Shown here: piece by piece, positions 45,217 through 54,186 of the stretch
Layout: the number at the start of each line of letters is the position of its first letter
How positions within the stretch are numbered: the stretch's first letter is position 1
NCBI GenBank assembly: GCA_029933125.1
Contig: JAOZOU010000004.1
Location: 1 to 64,000 of the forward strand
Length of the DNA: 64,000 bases
From: a bacterium
GTDB lineage: Bacteria; Arandabacterota; Arandabacteria; Arandabacterales; Arandabacteraceae
Reading direction: 5' to 3'
The notes under the pieces: model-generated
Told to the model about the DNA's origin: nothing
Databases searched by the model: none
The model's input: the letters and a program-made list of their open reading frames with translations, nothing else
Position numbers and translations under genes: made by a program

Positions 45217-46485
45217 ATGAGAAAAGAGGCTCGCTTCACATTTGTTGTTGATAGCTTCAACCGTACAGCCTTTGCCAATCTCATTGCCTCCCTCGAGGGC
45301 TTTTGCGATAGCAAGCTCCTGAGACCTATTCACTCTGAAGAGCTGAGCTCTGTTGACCTCAGAGATTCATCCCAATTTGTCGAAATCGTTGCTTTCTCAG
45401 CAATGACAACCAATTTCGACAAATGCGCTGCTCTCATGCAGAGCCTCAGAGAGCGAGTCAAGGGTGAGGTCTTAACAATTTGTGGTGGCTCTCATGCAAC
45501 AGGCAGACCTATGGAAGTCCTCGAAAGCGGCTTTGATTATTGCTGCGTCGGCGAAGGCGAAGAAGTTCTAAAGGGAATAGTCTCGGACATTCGCTCCAGT
45601 GGCAGAATAGGTGAGATCCCAGGACTCCTCCGCCTCGAAGATGGAAAGCTTAAGGGTAGCTGCGAATCCCCGAGGGTAGAGATTGATTCCCATCCTGCCT
45701 TGCCGCTCCGCCAGAGTTTTCCAACATACATAGAGGCTGGAAGAGGCTGTCGGTGGCATTGTGCCTATTGCCAGACCCCTCGTATCCACGGTCACATTGA
45801 GCGCTTCAGAAAGAGCACATCGATCGAGAGGGTGGTTGCAGAGTACAAAGACCGCGGTATGAAGGATTTTCGGCTTCTCCTTCCAAATTCCTTGGGCTAC
45901 CTTTCAAGCCAGCCAAAGCTTCCTAATTGTGATGCGCTTGAAGATTTGCTTGCAAGAGTAGATAAGGCTTCGGGTGGAGCGCCTATCTACCTTGGCTCGT
46001 TTCCATCTGAAATCAGACCTGACTACGTTACACCCCAAGCGATAGCCATTCTCAAACGCTACGTTGCTAACAAGAGACTTGTGATTGGCGGGCAAGCTGC
46101 AAGTGAGCGACTCCTTAGGAAAGTTGGACGTGAACACACAGTTGAGGATATTCGCAAAGCCAGTGAAATAGTCAGTGATTCAGGTTTCCAAGCCTCAGTT
46201 GACCTCATCTTTGGATTGCCAGATGAGCAATACCAGGACAGGGAGGCAGCTTTTGAATTTATGGATGAGCTGGGTCGCAAAGGGGTCGTCTTCAACATGC
46301 ATTTCTTTATGCCACTTCCAGGCACACCACTTGCTCATGCAACTCCATCCTTCCTTGGATCTGATGAGAGACGCAGGCTTGACCGTTTTGCCTCAAGAGG
46401 TATAGTGAGAGGGAGCTGGAGACGCCAGGAGGAGATGGCGAGAAGATGGGTCTTAAGCCGAGAAGAGCAAAGCCGATGCCAGTGA
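45217..46485 (+). CDS. B12-binding-type radical SAM protein (MJ_1487-like)
   Basis: A 422-residue protein with an N-terminal cobalamin-binding-like Rossmann region ('GGSHATGRPMEVLESGFDYCCVGEGEEV') and a radical SAM core with CxxxCxxC in 'GRGCRWHCAYCQTP', followed by 'DLIFGLPDEQYQDR' and 'HFFMPLPGTP'. The pattern matches what I recall as the 'B12-binding domain/radical SAM, MJ_1487' group, of unknown reaction. Its 3' end overlaps the DUF4416 gene by 40 nt. Confidence 0.83.
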   Translation: MRKEARFTFVVDSFNRTAFANLIASLEGFCDSKLLRPIHSEELSSVDLRDSSQFVEIVAFSAMTTNFDKCAALMQSLRERVKGEVLTICGGSHATGRPMEVLESGFDYCCVGEGEEVLKGIVSDIRSSGRIGEIPGLLRLEDGKLKGSCESPRVEIDSHPALPLRQSFPTYIEAGRGCRWHCAYCQTPRIHGHIERFRKSTSIERVVAEYKDRGMKDFRLLLPNSLGYLSSQPKLPNCDALEDLLARVDKASGGAPIYLGSFPSEIRPDYVTPQAIAILKRYVANKRLVIGGQAASERLLRKVGREHTVEDIRKASEIVSDSGFQASVDLIFGLPDEQYQDREAAFEFMDELGRKGVVFNMHFFMPLPGTPLAHATPSFLGSDERRRLDRFASRGIVRGSWRRQEEMARRWVLSREEQSRCQ

Positions 46486-46985
46486 AGCTATTCTGTGGCG
46501 TTATTGCTCAGAAGGCAGCTCTCGAGGAAGCTATCACCAAACTCGAGGGTTGCTTTGGCAGGAAGGAGCTCGAGAGTGCATGTGTTGGCTTTGATTCAAC
46601 TGACTACTATGAAGATGAGATGGGCAGGGAGCTTGTGAGGAAGTGGCTTTGCTTCGAGGGTTTGCGAGAAAGGGGTTTCTTGGCGCTTGCCAAGCACATA
46701 ACGCTTGGGATAGAAACCGAGCTTTCCTTTGATGAGCGGCGCCGAGCAAATCTTGATCCTGGTTACCTTGATAATGCTCAGGTTGTCCTGGCTACTTCAA
46801 AGAATTATGCTCATCGCATCTATATCGGTATGGGCTATTATGCTGAGGTGACGCTCATATTTAAGCATGGCACTTTTGAGCCACTCGAATGGACCTATCC
46901 TGACTATCGAAGCAGCATCGCGCTTGATTTTTTCGCGCGTGCAAGGAACATCTATCACAGGGAGGTTCGAGCGCTTGAAGCCTGA
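46446..46985 (+). CDS. DUF4416 protein
   Basis: A 179-residue protein with 'PVKLFCGVIAQKAALEEAITKLE', 'FDSTDYYEDEMG', 'NLDPGYLDNAQVVLATSKNYAHRIYIG' and 'GTFEPLEWTYPDYRS', the DUF4416 consensus. Function unknown; the family is common in anaerobes and often beside radical SAM genes. ATG 46446 has a GGAGGAG 11 nt upstream; ATG 46476 would fit the family N-terminus equally well. Confidence 0.88.
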   Translation: MGLKPRRAKPMPVKLFCGVIAQKAALEEAITKLEGCFGRKELESACVGFDSTDYYEDEMGRELVRKWLCFEGLRERGFLALAKHITLGIETELSFDERRRANLDPGYLDNAQVVLATSKNYAHRIYIGMGYYAEVTLIFKHGTFEPLEWTYPDYRSSIALDFFARARNIYHREVRALEA

Positions 46986-47859
46986 AAGAGATGCGCCTCT
47001 TGTTGTTGCTGCAGCAGTTGGTGTCGTCTCTTTCGCTGCCATTCTTATAAGACTATGCACGGTGCCCACACCTGTAATCGCAGCATACAGGCTGGGGTTT
47101 GCAACTCTTGTACTCTTGCCAATCTATCTCTGGAGGGGAAGATCAGGGAGGGTGACTTGGCATCTGCTTGGCTTTTGCATTCTTGCTGGTTTCTTTCTCT
47201 CACTTCACTTTCTTTCATGGATTGAATCCCTGAAGTTTACAAGCATTGCAAGCTCGGTTGTTCTCGTAACAACAAGCCCTGTGTTTGCAGCTGTATTCGC
47301 CTGGCTTGCACTCGGGGAAAGAGTTGGGCGACGCACGGTCGTGGCTATTGGGCTATGTCTGTTAGGAAGCTTTGTCATCGCAAGGGGGGGACTTGCTCTT
47401 GGGCGTGAAGTCCTCAAGGGCAACCTCCTTGCTCTGGCTGGGGCAGCAGCTTTTGGCGCCTACTTCGTTACAGGAAGGAAGGTAAGAAGATCACTTGATT
47501 TTCTGGAGTATGTGTTTCTTGCCTATTCTTCCTCAGCTCTTATGCTCATCGCTTGGGCTCTTCTTCGGGGACAAGCCTTGAGTGGTTTTGAGAAATCCAA
47601 CTACCTTTGGTTTACTCTGCTTGCACTTGGACCTCAGGTCTTTGGCCATTCTGCACTCAACTGGTCTCTGAGATATCTTGCCGCTCCCAAGGTTGCCATA
47701 TCCATTCTCGGTGAGCCCATTGGTTCCTCACTTCTTGCCTGGGTTTTCTTCACCGAGGTTCCGCATTACACGCTCTTCATTGGCGCTGCTCTTATCCTCT
47801 ACGGCGTCTATCTCGCCCTCACCGAGCCACGTAGTGTTGAAGTAAGCGCTGGTGTGTGA
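46975..47859 (+). CDS. EamA/DMT-family transporter
   Basis: A 294-residue, ten-helix drug/metabolite transporter with two EamA repeats ('FAAILIRLCTVPTPVIAAYRLGFATLVLLPIYLWR' region and 'LAGAAAFGAYFVTGRKVR', 'ALNWSLRYLAAPKVAISILGEPIGSSLLAW'). I set the start at TTG 46975 because GGAGG (46961-46965) is well spaced; the open frame runs 108 nt further into DUF4416. Substrate unknown. Confidence 0.88.
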   Translation: MKPERDAPLVVAAAVGVVSFAAILIRLCTVPTPVIAAYRLGFATLVLLPIYLWRGRSGRVTWHLLGFCILAGFFLSLHFLSWIESLKFTSIASSVVLVTTSPVFAAVFAWLALGERVGRRTVVAIGLCLLGSFVIARGGLALGREVLKGNLLALAGAAAFGAYFVTGRKVRRSLDFLEYVFLAYSSSALMLIAWALLRGQALSGFEKSNYLWFTLLALGPQVFGHSALNWSLRYLAAPKVAISILGEPIGSSLLAWVFFTEVPHYTLFIGAALILYGVYLALTEPRSVEVSAGV

Positions 47860-47865
47860 TATAAT
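47837..47865 (+). promoter_or_regulatory. Promoter with perfect -10
   Basis: TTGAAG at 47837, 17-bp spacer, TATAAT at 47860, over the end of the EamA gene and 30 nt before the next ATG. Confidence 0.7.
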
Positions 47866-47895
47866 GGCGATGGTCACATTCTGCGGAGGTGTCCC

Positions 47896-49302
47896 ATGAA
47901 GCGAGTCCTTTTGTTTGCGTTTTGCCTTTGTATCCCCTCTTTGGCTTTGGCTACACCGTATATCTCGCCTGAGGAGGCTCAAAAGATCCAGGAGGCAGAC
48001 CATCATGCCGTCTTTGCCCCTGGCAGTTTCACCGCGATGGCAAGTTACGACCCCTTAACACGTTTTGGAATGTGTGCTGACTTCATAACGACACTTCAGG
48101 TGAGCGATACCACATCCGGTTCATATGGAGGTATGCGGGAGGGGGAGCATCTTCTCGGCATCATCCAGACTGATAACACGAGCGAGTCCATATGGATCTG
48201 GAGTCACTATTTTGCTCTCACAGGCTCTGATATCTATCATGACAACATTGATGCTGCATGGCATTACTGCATGAACTATCCTGCATACAATGAGGAAGGT
48301 GAGTCAGATCTCATCACAGGATATTACAGAGTCTATAACTGTGCCTGGGCTTTGAGGGCCGAGATGGAATATCAGCAGGTCTATGGCGATACTCAATACA
48401 GTGGCTATGCTGACTCATGTGCATCCTACCTCTGCCACAATCCGCTTATGCTCCACTTCCCGACAGGTTTCTACCGCAAGGTCAATGGGCTTGTGATGGG
48501 TTGGGCAGTTGGCAATCTCTATGAATATGGTGAGTTTGTTGACAATGCCACCTACCGAGCCAAGGCTATCGATATGGCTGACTCTCTTAAGGCTTGGGTT
48601 GAACAAAATCCTAACAAGCTCCACTGGGATCAGTGGGCAATGAATGGTGGATCGGTAATGTGGGGTTTGGTCCACTCCTACTTCAAAGAATACCCTGCAG
48701 AGCTTGAGACCTGGGTGGAAACCTATGCGCCTTATCTTGATACTGAGATAGATTCCTCCGATTACCAGAATGCATGGCGTGCATGGGCTGCACTCGGTCA
48801 GTCAACTGCAAGTGAAGTGCTTGGGAGCAGTCTTTATGCTGCCTATTTCAAGCACCTTGCTGACACGCTCGTAGCCAATGATGGTGACAGTGATGGGGGT
48901 ATACCTGTTAAGGATGCCGATCCTGACAACTATGATCAGTCATGGGTGACCAACTATCTTGGTCTCATGTGCATGGACAGATTGCTTGTAACAGCTGGCA
49001 TTGGGGATGTTGCCTCTGAGCAGGATCTTAACGTTCGGATAATAAAAAATCCAAGTCGAGGGCTTCCTCGAATCAGCTTCACACTCAACGAACCTTCGCC
49101 TGTCAGGTTCGCCTTCTACGACATCCGAGGTAGGAGGCTGGTTGGGAGCGATCTCGGCTGGCTGGGCGCAGGGGAGCAGCAGATTGACCTAAGCGATTTC
49201 ATATCAAAGTACAGAATTGCACCAGGAATGTACTTCTATGAGCTCCACTCCGGCAGAAGGCTTGCAAAGGGAAAGGTCGTTGTGTTAATGTTCGCACGGT
49301 AG
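47896..49302 (+). CDS. Secreted alpha-helical (six-hairpin-like) protein with C-terminal sorting module
   Basis: 468 residues. Signal peptide (1-19, 'LALA'), then a long domain rich in W/Y/D repeats ('SIWIWSHYFALTG', 'NCAWALRAEMEYQQVYGD', 'LHWDQWAMNGGSVMWGLVHSY', 'QNAWRAWAALGQ') that looks like an alpha/alpha-toroid glycosidase or lyase scaffold, and from about 380 a FlgD-like tail ('FAFYDIRGRRLVGSDLGWLG', 'APGMYFYELHSG'). I cannot name a catalytic residue or substrate. GGAGGTG precedes ATG 47896; it has its own promoter. Confidence 0.7.
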   Translation: MKRVLLFAFCLCIPSLALATPYISPEEAQKIQEADHHAVFAPGSFTAMASYDPLTRFGMCADFITTLQVSDTTSGSYGGMREGEHLLGIIQTDNTSESIWIWSHYFALTGSDIYHDNIDAAWHYCMNYPAYNEEGESDLITGYYRVYNCAWALRAEMEYQQVYGDTQYSGYADSCASYLCHNPLMLHFPTGFYRKVNGLVMGWAVGNLYEYGEFVDNATYRAKAIDMADSLKAWVEQNPNKLHWDQWAMNGGSVMWGLVHSYFKEYPAELETWVETYAPYLDTEIDSSDYQNAWRAWAALGQSTASEVLGSSLYAAYFKHLADTLVANDGDSDGGIPVKDADPDNYDQSWVTNYLGLMCMDRLLVTAGIGDVASEQDLNVRIIKNPSRGLPRISFTLNEPSPVRFAFYDIRGRRLVGSDLGWLGAGEQQIDLSDFISKYRIAPGMYFYELHSGRRLAKGKVVVLMFAR

Positions 49303-49370
49303 CCGGACAGAATGAGCGTGATGGTAGCTTTTTGGATCCGGCCTAGGGGCCTTCGAGTGGGGCTGGAAAG

Positions 49371-50783
49371 TTGAAAAGATACACTTATCGCCGCACAAAG
49401 ATAGTTTGTACGCTCGGTCCCGCAACGTCATCACTTAAAACCTTGCGATTCATGCTATCTGCAGGAATGGATGTTGCACGGCTCAATTTTTCGCATGGCG
49501 ACCATGCTACCCATGCCGAGATGATCGACCGCCTTCACAGAGCCTGCTCAGAGAAGGGTCGTCCGATACCCATAATGCAGGATCTTCAAGGTCCTCGCTT
49601 TCGGGTTGGGAAACTTCCAGGAGGCTATCTCGATCTCAAGCGAGGCATGGAGGTAACGGTTGGCGCAAGTTCGAAGAATTGCACCATCCCCATAGTGCCT
49701 CGCTATTCATTTAAAGGTGTACGCATTGGGCATCGTGTCATTCTTGGAGATCTTGGAATAAGCCTTAAGGTTTTACGCATAACTGATGGCAGACTCCTCT
49801 GTCGTGTCATAAAGGGTGGGACACTGCATTCGGGCAAGGGAGTAGGATTTCCCCAGTCCAAGGCTGGACTGCCAACCCTCACCGAGAAGGACAAGCGGGA
49901 TGTGGCATTCGGGATAGAAAATAATGTGGATTTCATTGCACTTTCCTTCGTTAGGAGCGCATCTGACATAGTCAGACTCAGGAAACTCATTGGTAAGCAT
50001 GACATAGGTATCGTTGCCAAGATTGAAACACGAGAGGCTGTTGAGGCGATTGACGACATAATTGACGAAGCTGATGCCATTCTCGTTGCAAGAGGGGATC
50101 TCGCCTCCGAAGTATCTATAAGCCGCCTGCCAATAGTGCAGAAGATCATAATTGAGAAGTGCAATGACAGAGGTAAGCCTGTAATCACGGCAACCCAAAT
50201 GCTTGAATCGATGATCACAAATGCCCAGCCAACGCGTGCTGAGGCAAGCGATGTTGCAAACGCAGTCCTCGATGGTTCAGACGCTCTCATGCTCAGCGGT
50301 GAGACAGCGATAGGGGACTATCCTGTCGAGGCTGTGCGGACAATGGCTTCCATAATAGATCGTACCGAAAGGGCCCATCTCGATGAATGGATAAGGCGCA
50401 GACGGTCTGTTCAACCCGAGGCAAAAGTCGATGAGACAATTGCCTTCCTTGCAGCGGATGCTGCTGAAAGATTGGGTGCGGCAGCAATAATAACCTCAAC
50501 GCGAAGCGGTAGCACAGCAAGGAGAGTTGCCAAGTTTAGACCAACTGTTCCAATCTTTGCTGTTACCCCTAACGATCGCACGCGCATGAAGCTTGGCCTT
50601 TCCTATGGAGTTATATGTGAAAGGATTGATGAGGCCAAAAACACTGACGAGATGATCACCAAAGCAATTGACGCTGCTCGGAAGCGAGGGATCGTATCAA
50701 AGGGTGATCTTGTTGTCATAACTGCTGGCATACCGCCATGGGTGACTGGGACAACAAACCTGCTCAAACTCGAGGTAATTTGA
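49371..50783 (+). CDS. pyk: Pyruvate kinase
   Basis: A 470-residue glycolytic enzyme: 'TKIVCTLGPATSSLKTL', 'GMDVARLNFSHGDHATH', 'MQDLQGPRFRVG', 'ARGDLASEV', 'ITATQMLESMI' and 'TRAEASDVANAVLDGSDALMLSGETAIG', plus the C-terminal regulatory domain ('STRSGSTARRVAKFRP'). TTG 49371 follows GGAAAG. A GCCGGA/TCCGGC inverted repeat (49302-49342) spans most of the short leader. Confidence 0.95.
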   Translation: MKRYTYRRTKIVCTLGPATSSLKTLRFMLSAGMDVARLNFSHGDHATHAEMIDRLHRACSEKGRPIPIMQDLQGPRFRVGKLPGGYLDLKRGMEVTVGASSKNCTIPIVPRYSFKGVRIGHRVILGDLGISLKVLRITDGRLLCRVIKGGTLHSGKGVGFPQSKAGLPTLTEKDKRDVAFGIENNVDFIALSFVRSASDIVRLRKLIGKHDIGIVAKIETREAVEAIDDIIDEADAILVARGDLASEVSISRLPIVQKIIIEKCNDRGKPVITATQMLESMITNAQPTRAEASDVANAVLDGSDALMLSGETAIGDYPVEAVRTMASIIDRTERAHLDEWIRRRRSVQPEAKVDETIAFLAADAAERLGAAAIITSTRSGSTARRVAKFRPTVPIFAVTPNDRTRMKLGLSYGVICERIDEAKNTDEMITKAIDAARKRGIVSKGDLVVITAGIPPWVTGTTNLLKLEVI

Positions 50784-50784
50784 G

Positions 50785-51306
50785 ATGGAGCAGTCTGCAG
50801 CTTTACTGGTGATCGATATGCTCAATGATTTTGTCTTGCCAGGTGCTCCGCTTGAAGTACCCAAGGCAAGGGAAATCATTCCTGCTATTCGCAAACGAAT
50901 CGATGATGCTCATAAGGCTGGTATACCTGTCATTTATGTATGTGATGCCCATGGCCGAGATGATCCCGAATTCAAGATATGGCCACCTCATGCTGTAAAG
51001 GGTTCTGAAGGAGCGAGGATAATCGATGATCTGGCGCCGGGTGCATCTGATCTCATTTTGGAGAAAACAACATATTCAGCATTCTTTGGTACCGATCTTG
51101 AGAGAATCCTTCGGGAACGTGGTATCACAAAGCTCATCCTCGTTGGAATCCTGACCAACATATGTGTCTTCTTTACCGCTGCCGATGCGGTCATGCGTGG
51201 TTTCGAGGTTGAAGTTCCTCGGGATAGTGTTGCGAGCACATCGGATGAGGAGCATCGCTTTGCTCTTGCGCAGATGGAGAAGGTTCTAAGGGTAAGCATC
51301 ACATGA
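50785..51306 (+). CDS. pncA: Isochorismatase-fold hydrolase, probable nicotinamidase
   Basis: A 173-residue cysteine hydrolase with the triad of this fold: Asp in 'LVIDMLNDFV', Lys in 'LEKTTYSAFFGT' and Cys in 'LVGILTNICVFFTAADA'. The next gene, overlapping by 4 nt, is a nicotinate phosphoribosyltransferase, so deamination of nicotinamide to nicotinate is the natural reading. It starts one base after pyk. The usual metal-site motif is only partly clear, so the symbol rests largely on context. Confidence 0.82.
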   Translation: MEQSAALLVIDMLNDFVLPGAPLEVPKAREIIPAIRKRIDDAHKAGIPVIYVCDAHGRDDPEFKIWPPHAVKGSEGARIIDDLAPGASDLILEKTTYSAFFGTDLERILRERGITKLILVGILTNICVFFTAADAVMRGFEVEVPRDSVASTSDEEHRFALAQMEKVLRVSIT

Positions 51307-52472
51307 AAAGGCGCTTCCATACTGCCACAGACGAGGAGATAAGATCTGGCAGGACAACAGACGTCTACTTTGAGCGGGCCACCCGCATTCTCAGGGCAAC
51401 AGGGGCTTCGAAGCGTGTCAAAGCCGAGTTCAGCCTCAAAAACCTCCCCCATGGCTACACTTGGGGCATTTTTGCAGGGCTCGATGAAGCTTTAGGTCTT
51501 CTTGAAGGGCTGCCAGTAAATGTTAAGGCTCTGGACGAAGGCACAGTCATAAGGGCCTACGAACCCGTTATGACAATTGAAGGTAACTACATCGACTTCG
51601 GCGTGCTCGAGACTGCTCTCCTGGGCTTTATCTGTCAGGCATCAGGGATAGCCACGAAAGCAGCCAGACTCAGGATTGCTGCTGGTGACAAACTCCTTAT
51701 AAGTTTCGGGGCTCGCCGCATGCACCCAGCAATAGCACCCATGATTGAGCGTAGTGCCTATCTGGGTGGATGTGATGGTGTTGCCACATTGAAGGCAGCC
51801 CACATCATTGGAATAGATCCATCGGGTACGATCCCCCATGCCCTGATTCTTGTGATGGGTGGAATTGAGGAAGCTCTCGAAGCCTTCGATGCTGTGATTG
51901 AAAAGAAGGTAAAGCGCATTGCCCTTGTTGACACATTTGGCGATGAGAAATTTGAGGCGCTTGCTGCTTGTGAAGCCCTTGGCTCAAAGCTCTTTGCCGT
52001 AAGACTTGACACTCCTAAGTCACGAAGAGGCTCAATGCGTGACATAGTTCGAGAGGTTAGATGGGAGCTTGATCTTCGAGGGTATGCAGGCATCAAGATT
52101 ATGGTGAGTGGCGGTCTCGATGAGCATGAAATTCTCGAACTCAGAGACATAGTTGATGGCTTCGGTGTTGGCACATCGCTCAGCAATGCGCGTGTTCTCG
52201 ATTTTGCTATGGATATTGTTGAGATCGAGGGCACACCGATCGCTAAGAGAGGCAAGATGAGTGGAGAGAAAACCCTACTCCGATGCAATCGATGCCACAG
52301 GGATCTTGTTGTACCTTCAAGAGGGAGGCTTGCCCGCAAGTGTAGATGTGGTGGTATGTTCCGAAATCTCACTCGCTCCTACATCAAGCAGGGAAGACTT
52401 GCGCAAAAGCCGAAATCGATTAAATCAATAAGAAAGAGTGTGCTCAGAGATCTTGAGCATCTCGATCTGTGA
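51303..52472 (+). CDS. pncB: Nicotinate phosphoribosyltransferase (archaeal/zinc-ribbon type)
   Basis: A 389-residue type II phosphoribosyltransferase: 'HTATDEEIRSGRTTDVYFERA', 'ETALLGFICQASGIATKAARLR', 'FGARRMHPAIAPMIERSAYLGGCDGV', 'VRLDTPKSRRG', 'KIMVSGGLDE' and 'VDGFGVGTSL'. A C-terminal zinc-ribbon-like tail has 'CNRCH' and 'CRCGG'. It makes nicotinate mononucleotide for NAD salvage. ATGA overlap with the nicotinamidase-like gene. Confidence 0.92.
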   Translation: MKRRFHTATDEEIRSGRTTDVYFERATRILRATGASKRVKAEFSLKNLPHGYTWGIFAGLDEALGLLEGLPVNVKALDEGTVIRAYEPVMTIEGNYIDFGVLETALLGFICQASGIATKAARLRIAAGDKLLISFGARRMHPAIAPMIERSAYLGGCDGVATLKAAHIIGIDPSGTIPHALILVMGGIEEALEAFDAVIEKKVKRIALVDTFGDEKFEALAACEALGSKLFAVRLDTPKSRRGSMRDIVREVRWELDLRGYAGIKIMVSGGLDEHEILELRDIVDGFGVGTSLSNARVLDFAMDIVEIEGTPIAKRGKMSGEKTLLRCNRCHRDLVVPSRGRLARKCRCGGMFRNLTRSYIKQGRLAQKPKSIKSIRKSVLRDLEHLDL

Positions 52473-52498
52473 TTGATGATACTCAAGCGGAGATGCAT

Positions 52499-53512
52499 AT
52501 GCCCAGTTTGAGGCAGGATATTGCTACAAGAACGTGGAGTATAATTGCTACCGAACGTGGTCAGCGTCCGCATGATTTTAAAAAAACCGGTGTGCGCCCG
52601 AGGGTCGAGTCTTATGATGCAAAGTGTCCTTTTTGTCCGGGCAACGAATCTCTGACACCCGATCCGGTTTTTGTCGTTCCTGATCGAGGTGATCCCGAGA
52701 GGTGGGCTGTGCGAGTAGTTCCAAATAAGTTTCCTGCACTTGTTGTGCCTGAGGCTGGAATTGAGCGCAGACGAAAACGCAAGGGACTCTATCTCGAGAT
52801 GTGTGGATGCGGGACTCATGAGGTTGTCATTGAAGTTCCCGATCACTCCAAGACAATTGCAACAATGACTGATGAAGAGGTGGAGCTCATAGTCCGCACA
52901 TATCGGGATCGCTTTCTCGAACTTGACAAGGCTGATTGGAACCAGCTCATCATCATCTTCAGAAATCAGGGAGAAGGTGCTGGAACTTCGCTGGTGCATC
53001 CCCATTCGCAGATAATTGGCACCCCCATAGTTCCTGATGAAATAAGGCGAAGGCTTGAGGAAGCGCAGCGCTACTTCGATGATAATGGCACATGCGTTTA
53101 CTGTGACATTCTTGATTACGAGCTTAAAGAGAAGGAGCGCCTGGTCTGCGCCAATGATGGCTTTGCCGTTATTTGTCCTTTCGCTTCAACGGTTCCTTAT
53201 GAAATGTGGATCCTGCCACGCAATCACGCTTCCTCTTTCGGTGAGCTCGACGATGATGGAATAGGTGATCTTGCAGGAATTCTGCGTGAGTCGCTTTTAA
53301 GGCTCTATCATCTCCTCGACAATCCCGACTACAATTACATTCTGAGATCTGCACCCCACTATAGTGCGGGGGAGCCACATTTCCATTGGTATGTTCAGGT
53401 TTTACCAAGGTTGACGAAACGAGCAGGTTTTGAAATCGGTTCGGGGATGAACATCAATGTCGTCGTGCCTGAGAATGCTGCTGCTGAGCTCAGGAAGGTG
53501 CAGATGGTGTGA
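52499..53512 (+). CDS. galT: Galactose-1-phosphate uridylyltransferase family protein
   Basis: A 337-residue HIT-superfamily transferase: 'LRQDIATRTWSIIATERGQRPHDF', zinc-site 'CPFCPGNE', active-site 'HPHSQIIGTP', a second zinc pair 'CVYC', and the C-terminal 'HYSAGEPHFHWYVQVLP'. Relatives include GalT and ADP-glucose/hexose phosphorylases, and no galK or galE is near, so substrate is uncertain. ATG 52499 is set by GCGGAG upstream; in-frame GTG 52469 overlaps pncB. Confidence 0.88.
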   Translation: MPSLRQDIATRTWSIIATERGQRPHDFKKTGVRPRVESYDAKCPFCPGNESLTPDPVFVVPDRGDPERWAVRVVPNKFPALVVPEAGIERRRKRKGLYLEMCGCGTHEVVIEVPDHSKTIATMTDEEVELIVRTYRDRFLELDKADWNQLIIIFRNQGEGAGTSLVHPHSQIIGTPIVPDEIRRRLEEAQRYFDDNGTCVYCDILDYELKEKERLVCANDGFAVICPFASTVPYEMWILPRNHASSFGELDDDGIGDLAGILRESLLRLYHLLDNPDYNYILRSAPHYSAGEPHFHWYVQVLPRLTKRAGFEIGSGMNINVVVPENAAAELRKVQMV

Positions 53513-54177
53513 TCTTAAGCAATTGGGAAAAAAAGCGTAACCAGATGGTGGATTTGCAGATACAGGCACGAGGTGTTGATGATCCACTTGTGCTTGCTGC
53601 TATGCGCAAGGTGCCAAGGCACCTCTTTGTACCTCCAGACTATGAAGATTCGGCATATGCGGATCGTCCCCTTCCAATCGGCTATGGTCAGACCATAAGC
53701 CAGCCGTACATGGTTGCTGTGATGACCCAAGCGTTGAAACTACAGGGTGATGAAAGGGTTCTAGAGGTTGGGACAGGCTCAGGATATCAGGCAGCCGTTC
53801 TTGCTGAGATAGTAGATCATGTGGTTTCCATTGAACGCATACCTGAGCTTGCTGAGCGTGCCCTGAAGACGCTTCGGAGTCTGGGTTACATGAATGTTGA
53901 GGTTGTAATTGGCGACGGCTCAAAGGGTTATCCAGCAAGAGCTCCGTATGATGGTATAATTGTCACCGCTGGTGCACCTGAGATACCTCAGGTGTTAGTT
54001 GATCAACTTGCCGATGGGGGCAGGCTTGTCATCCCGGTTGGAGACAGCTTCCAGCAAACTTTGACAAGGGTGACAAAGAAAGGTGAGAAGGTCGATATAG
54101 AGCGCCTCGAAGGATGCATTTTTGTCCCGCTTGTTGGTCAATACGGTTGGAAAGAGAATCGACCTGAGAGCATTTAG
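53509..54177 (+). CDS. pcm: Protein-L-isoaspartate O-methyltransferase
   Basis: A 222-residue repair methyltransferase: 'MVDLQIQARGVDDPLVLAAM', 'VPRHLFVP', 'GYGQTISQPYMVAVMTQAL', SAM-binding 'VLEVGTGSGYQAAVLAEI' and 'PYDGIIVTAGAPEIP'. It repairs isoaspartyl residues in aged proteins. GTG 53509 overlaps the galT stop by 4 nt. Confidence 0.95.
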   Translation: MILSNWEKKRNQMVDLQIQARGVDDPLVLAAMRKVPRHLFVPPDYEDSAYADRPLPIGYGQTISQPYMVAVMTQALKLQGDERVLEVGTGSGYQAAVLAEIVDHVVSIERIPELAERALKTLRSLGYMNVEVVIGDGSKGYPARAPYDGIIVTAGAPEIPQVLVDQLADGGRLVIPVGDSFQQTLTRVTKKGEKVDIERLEGCIFVPLVGQYGWKENRPESI

Positions 54178-54186
54178 GGGGTATCT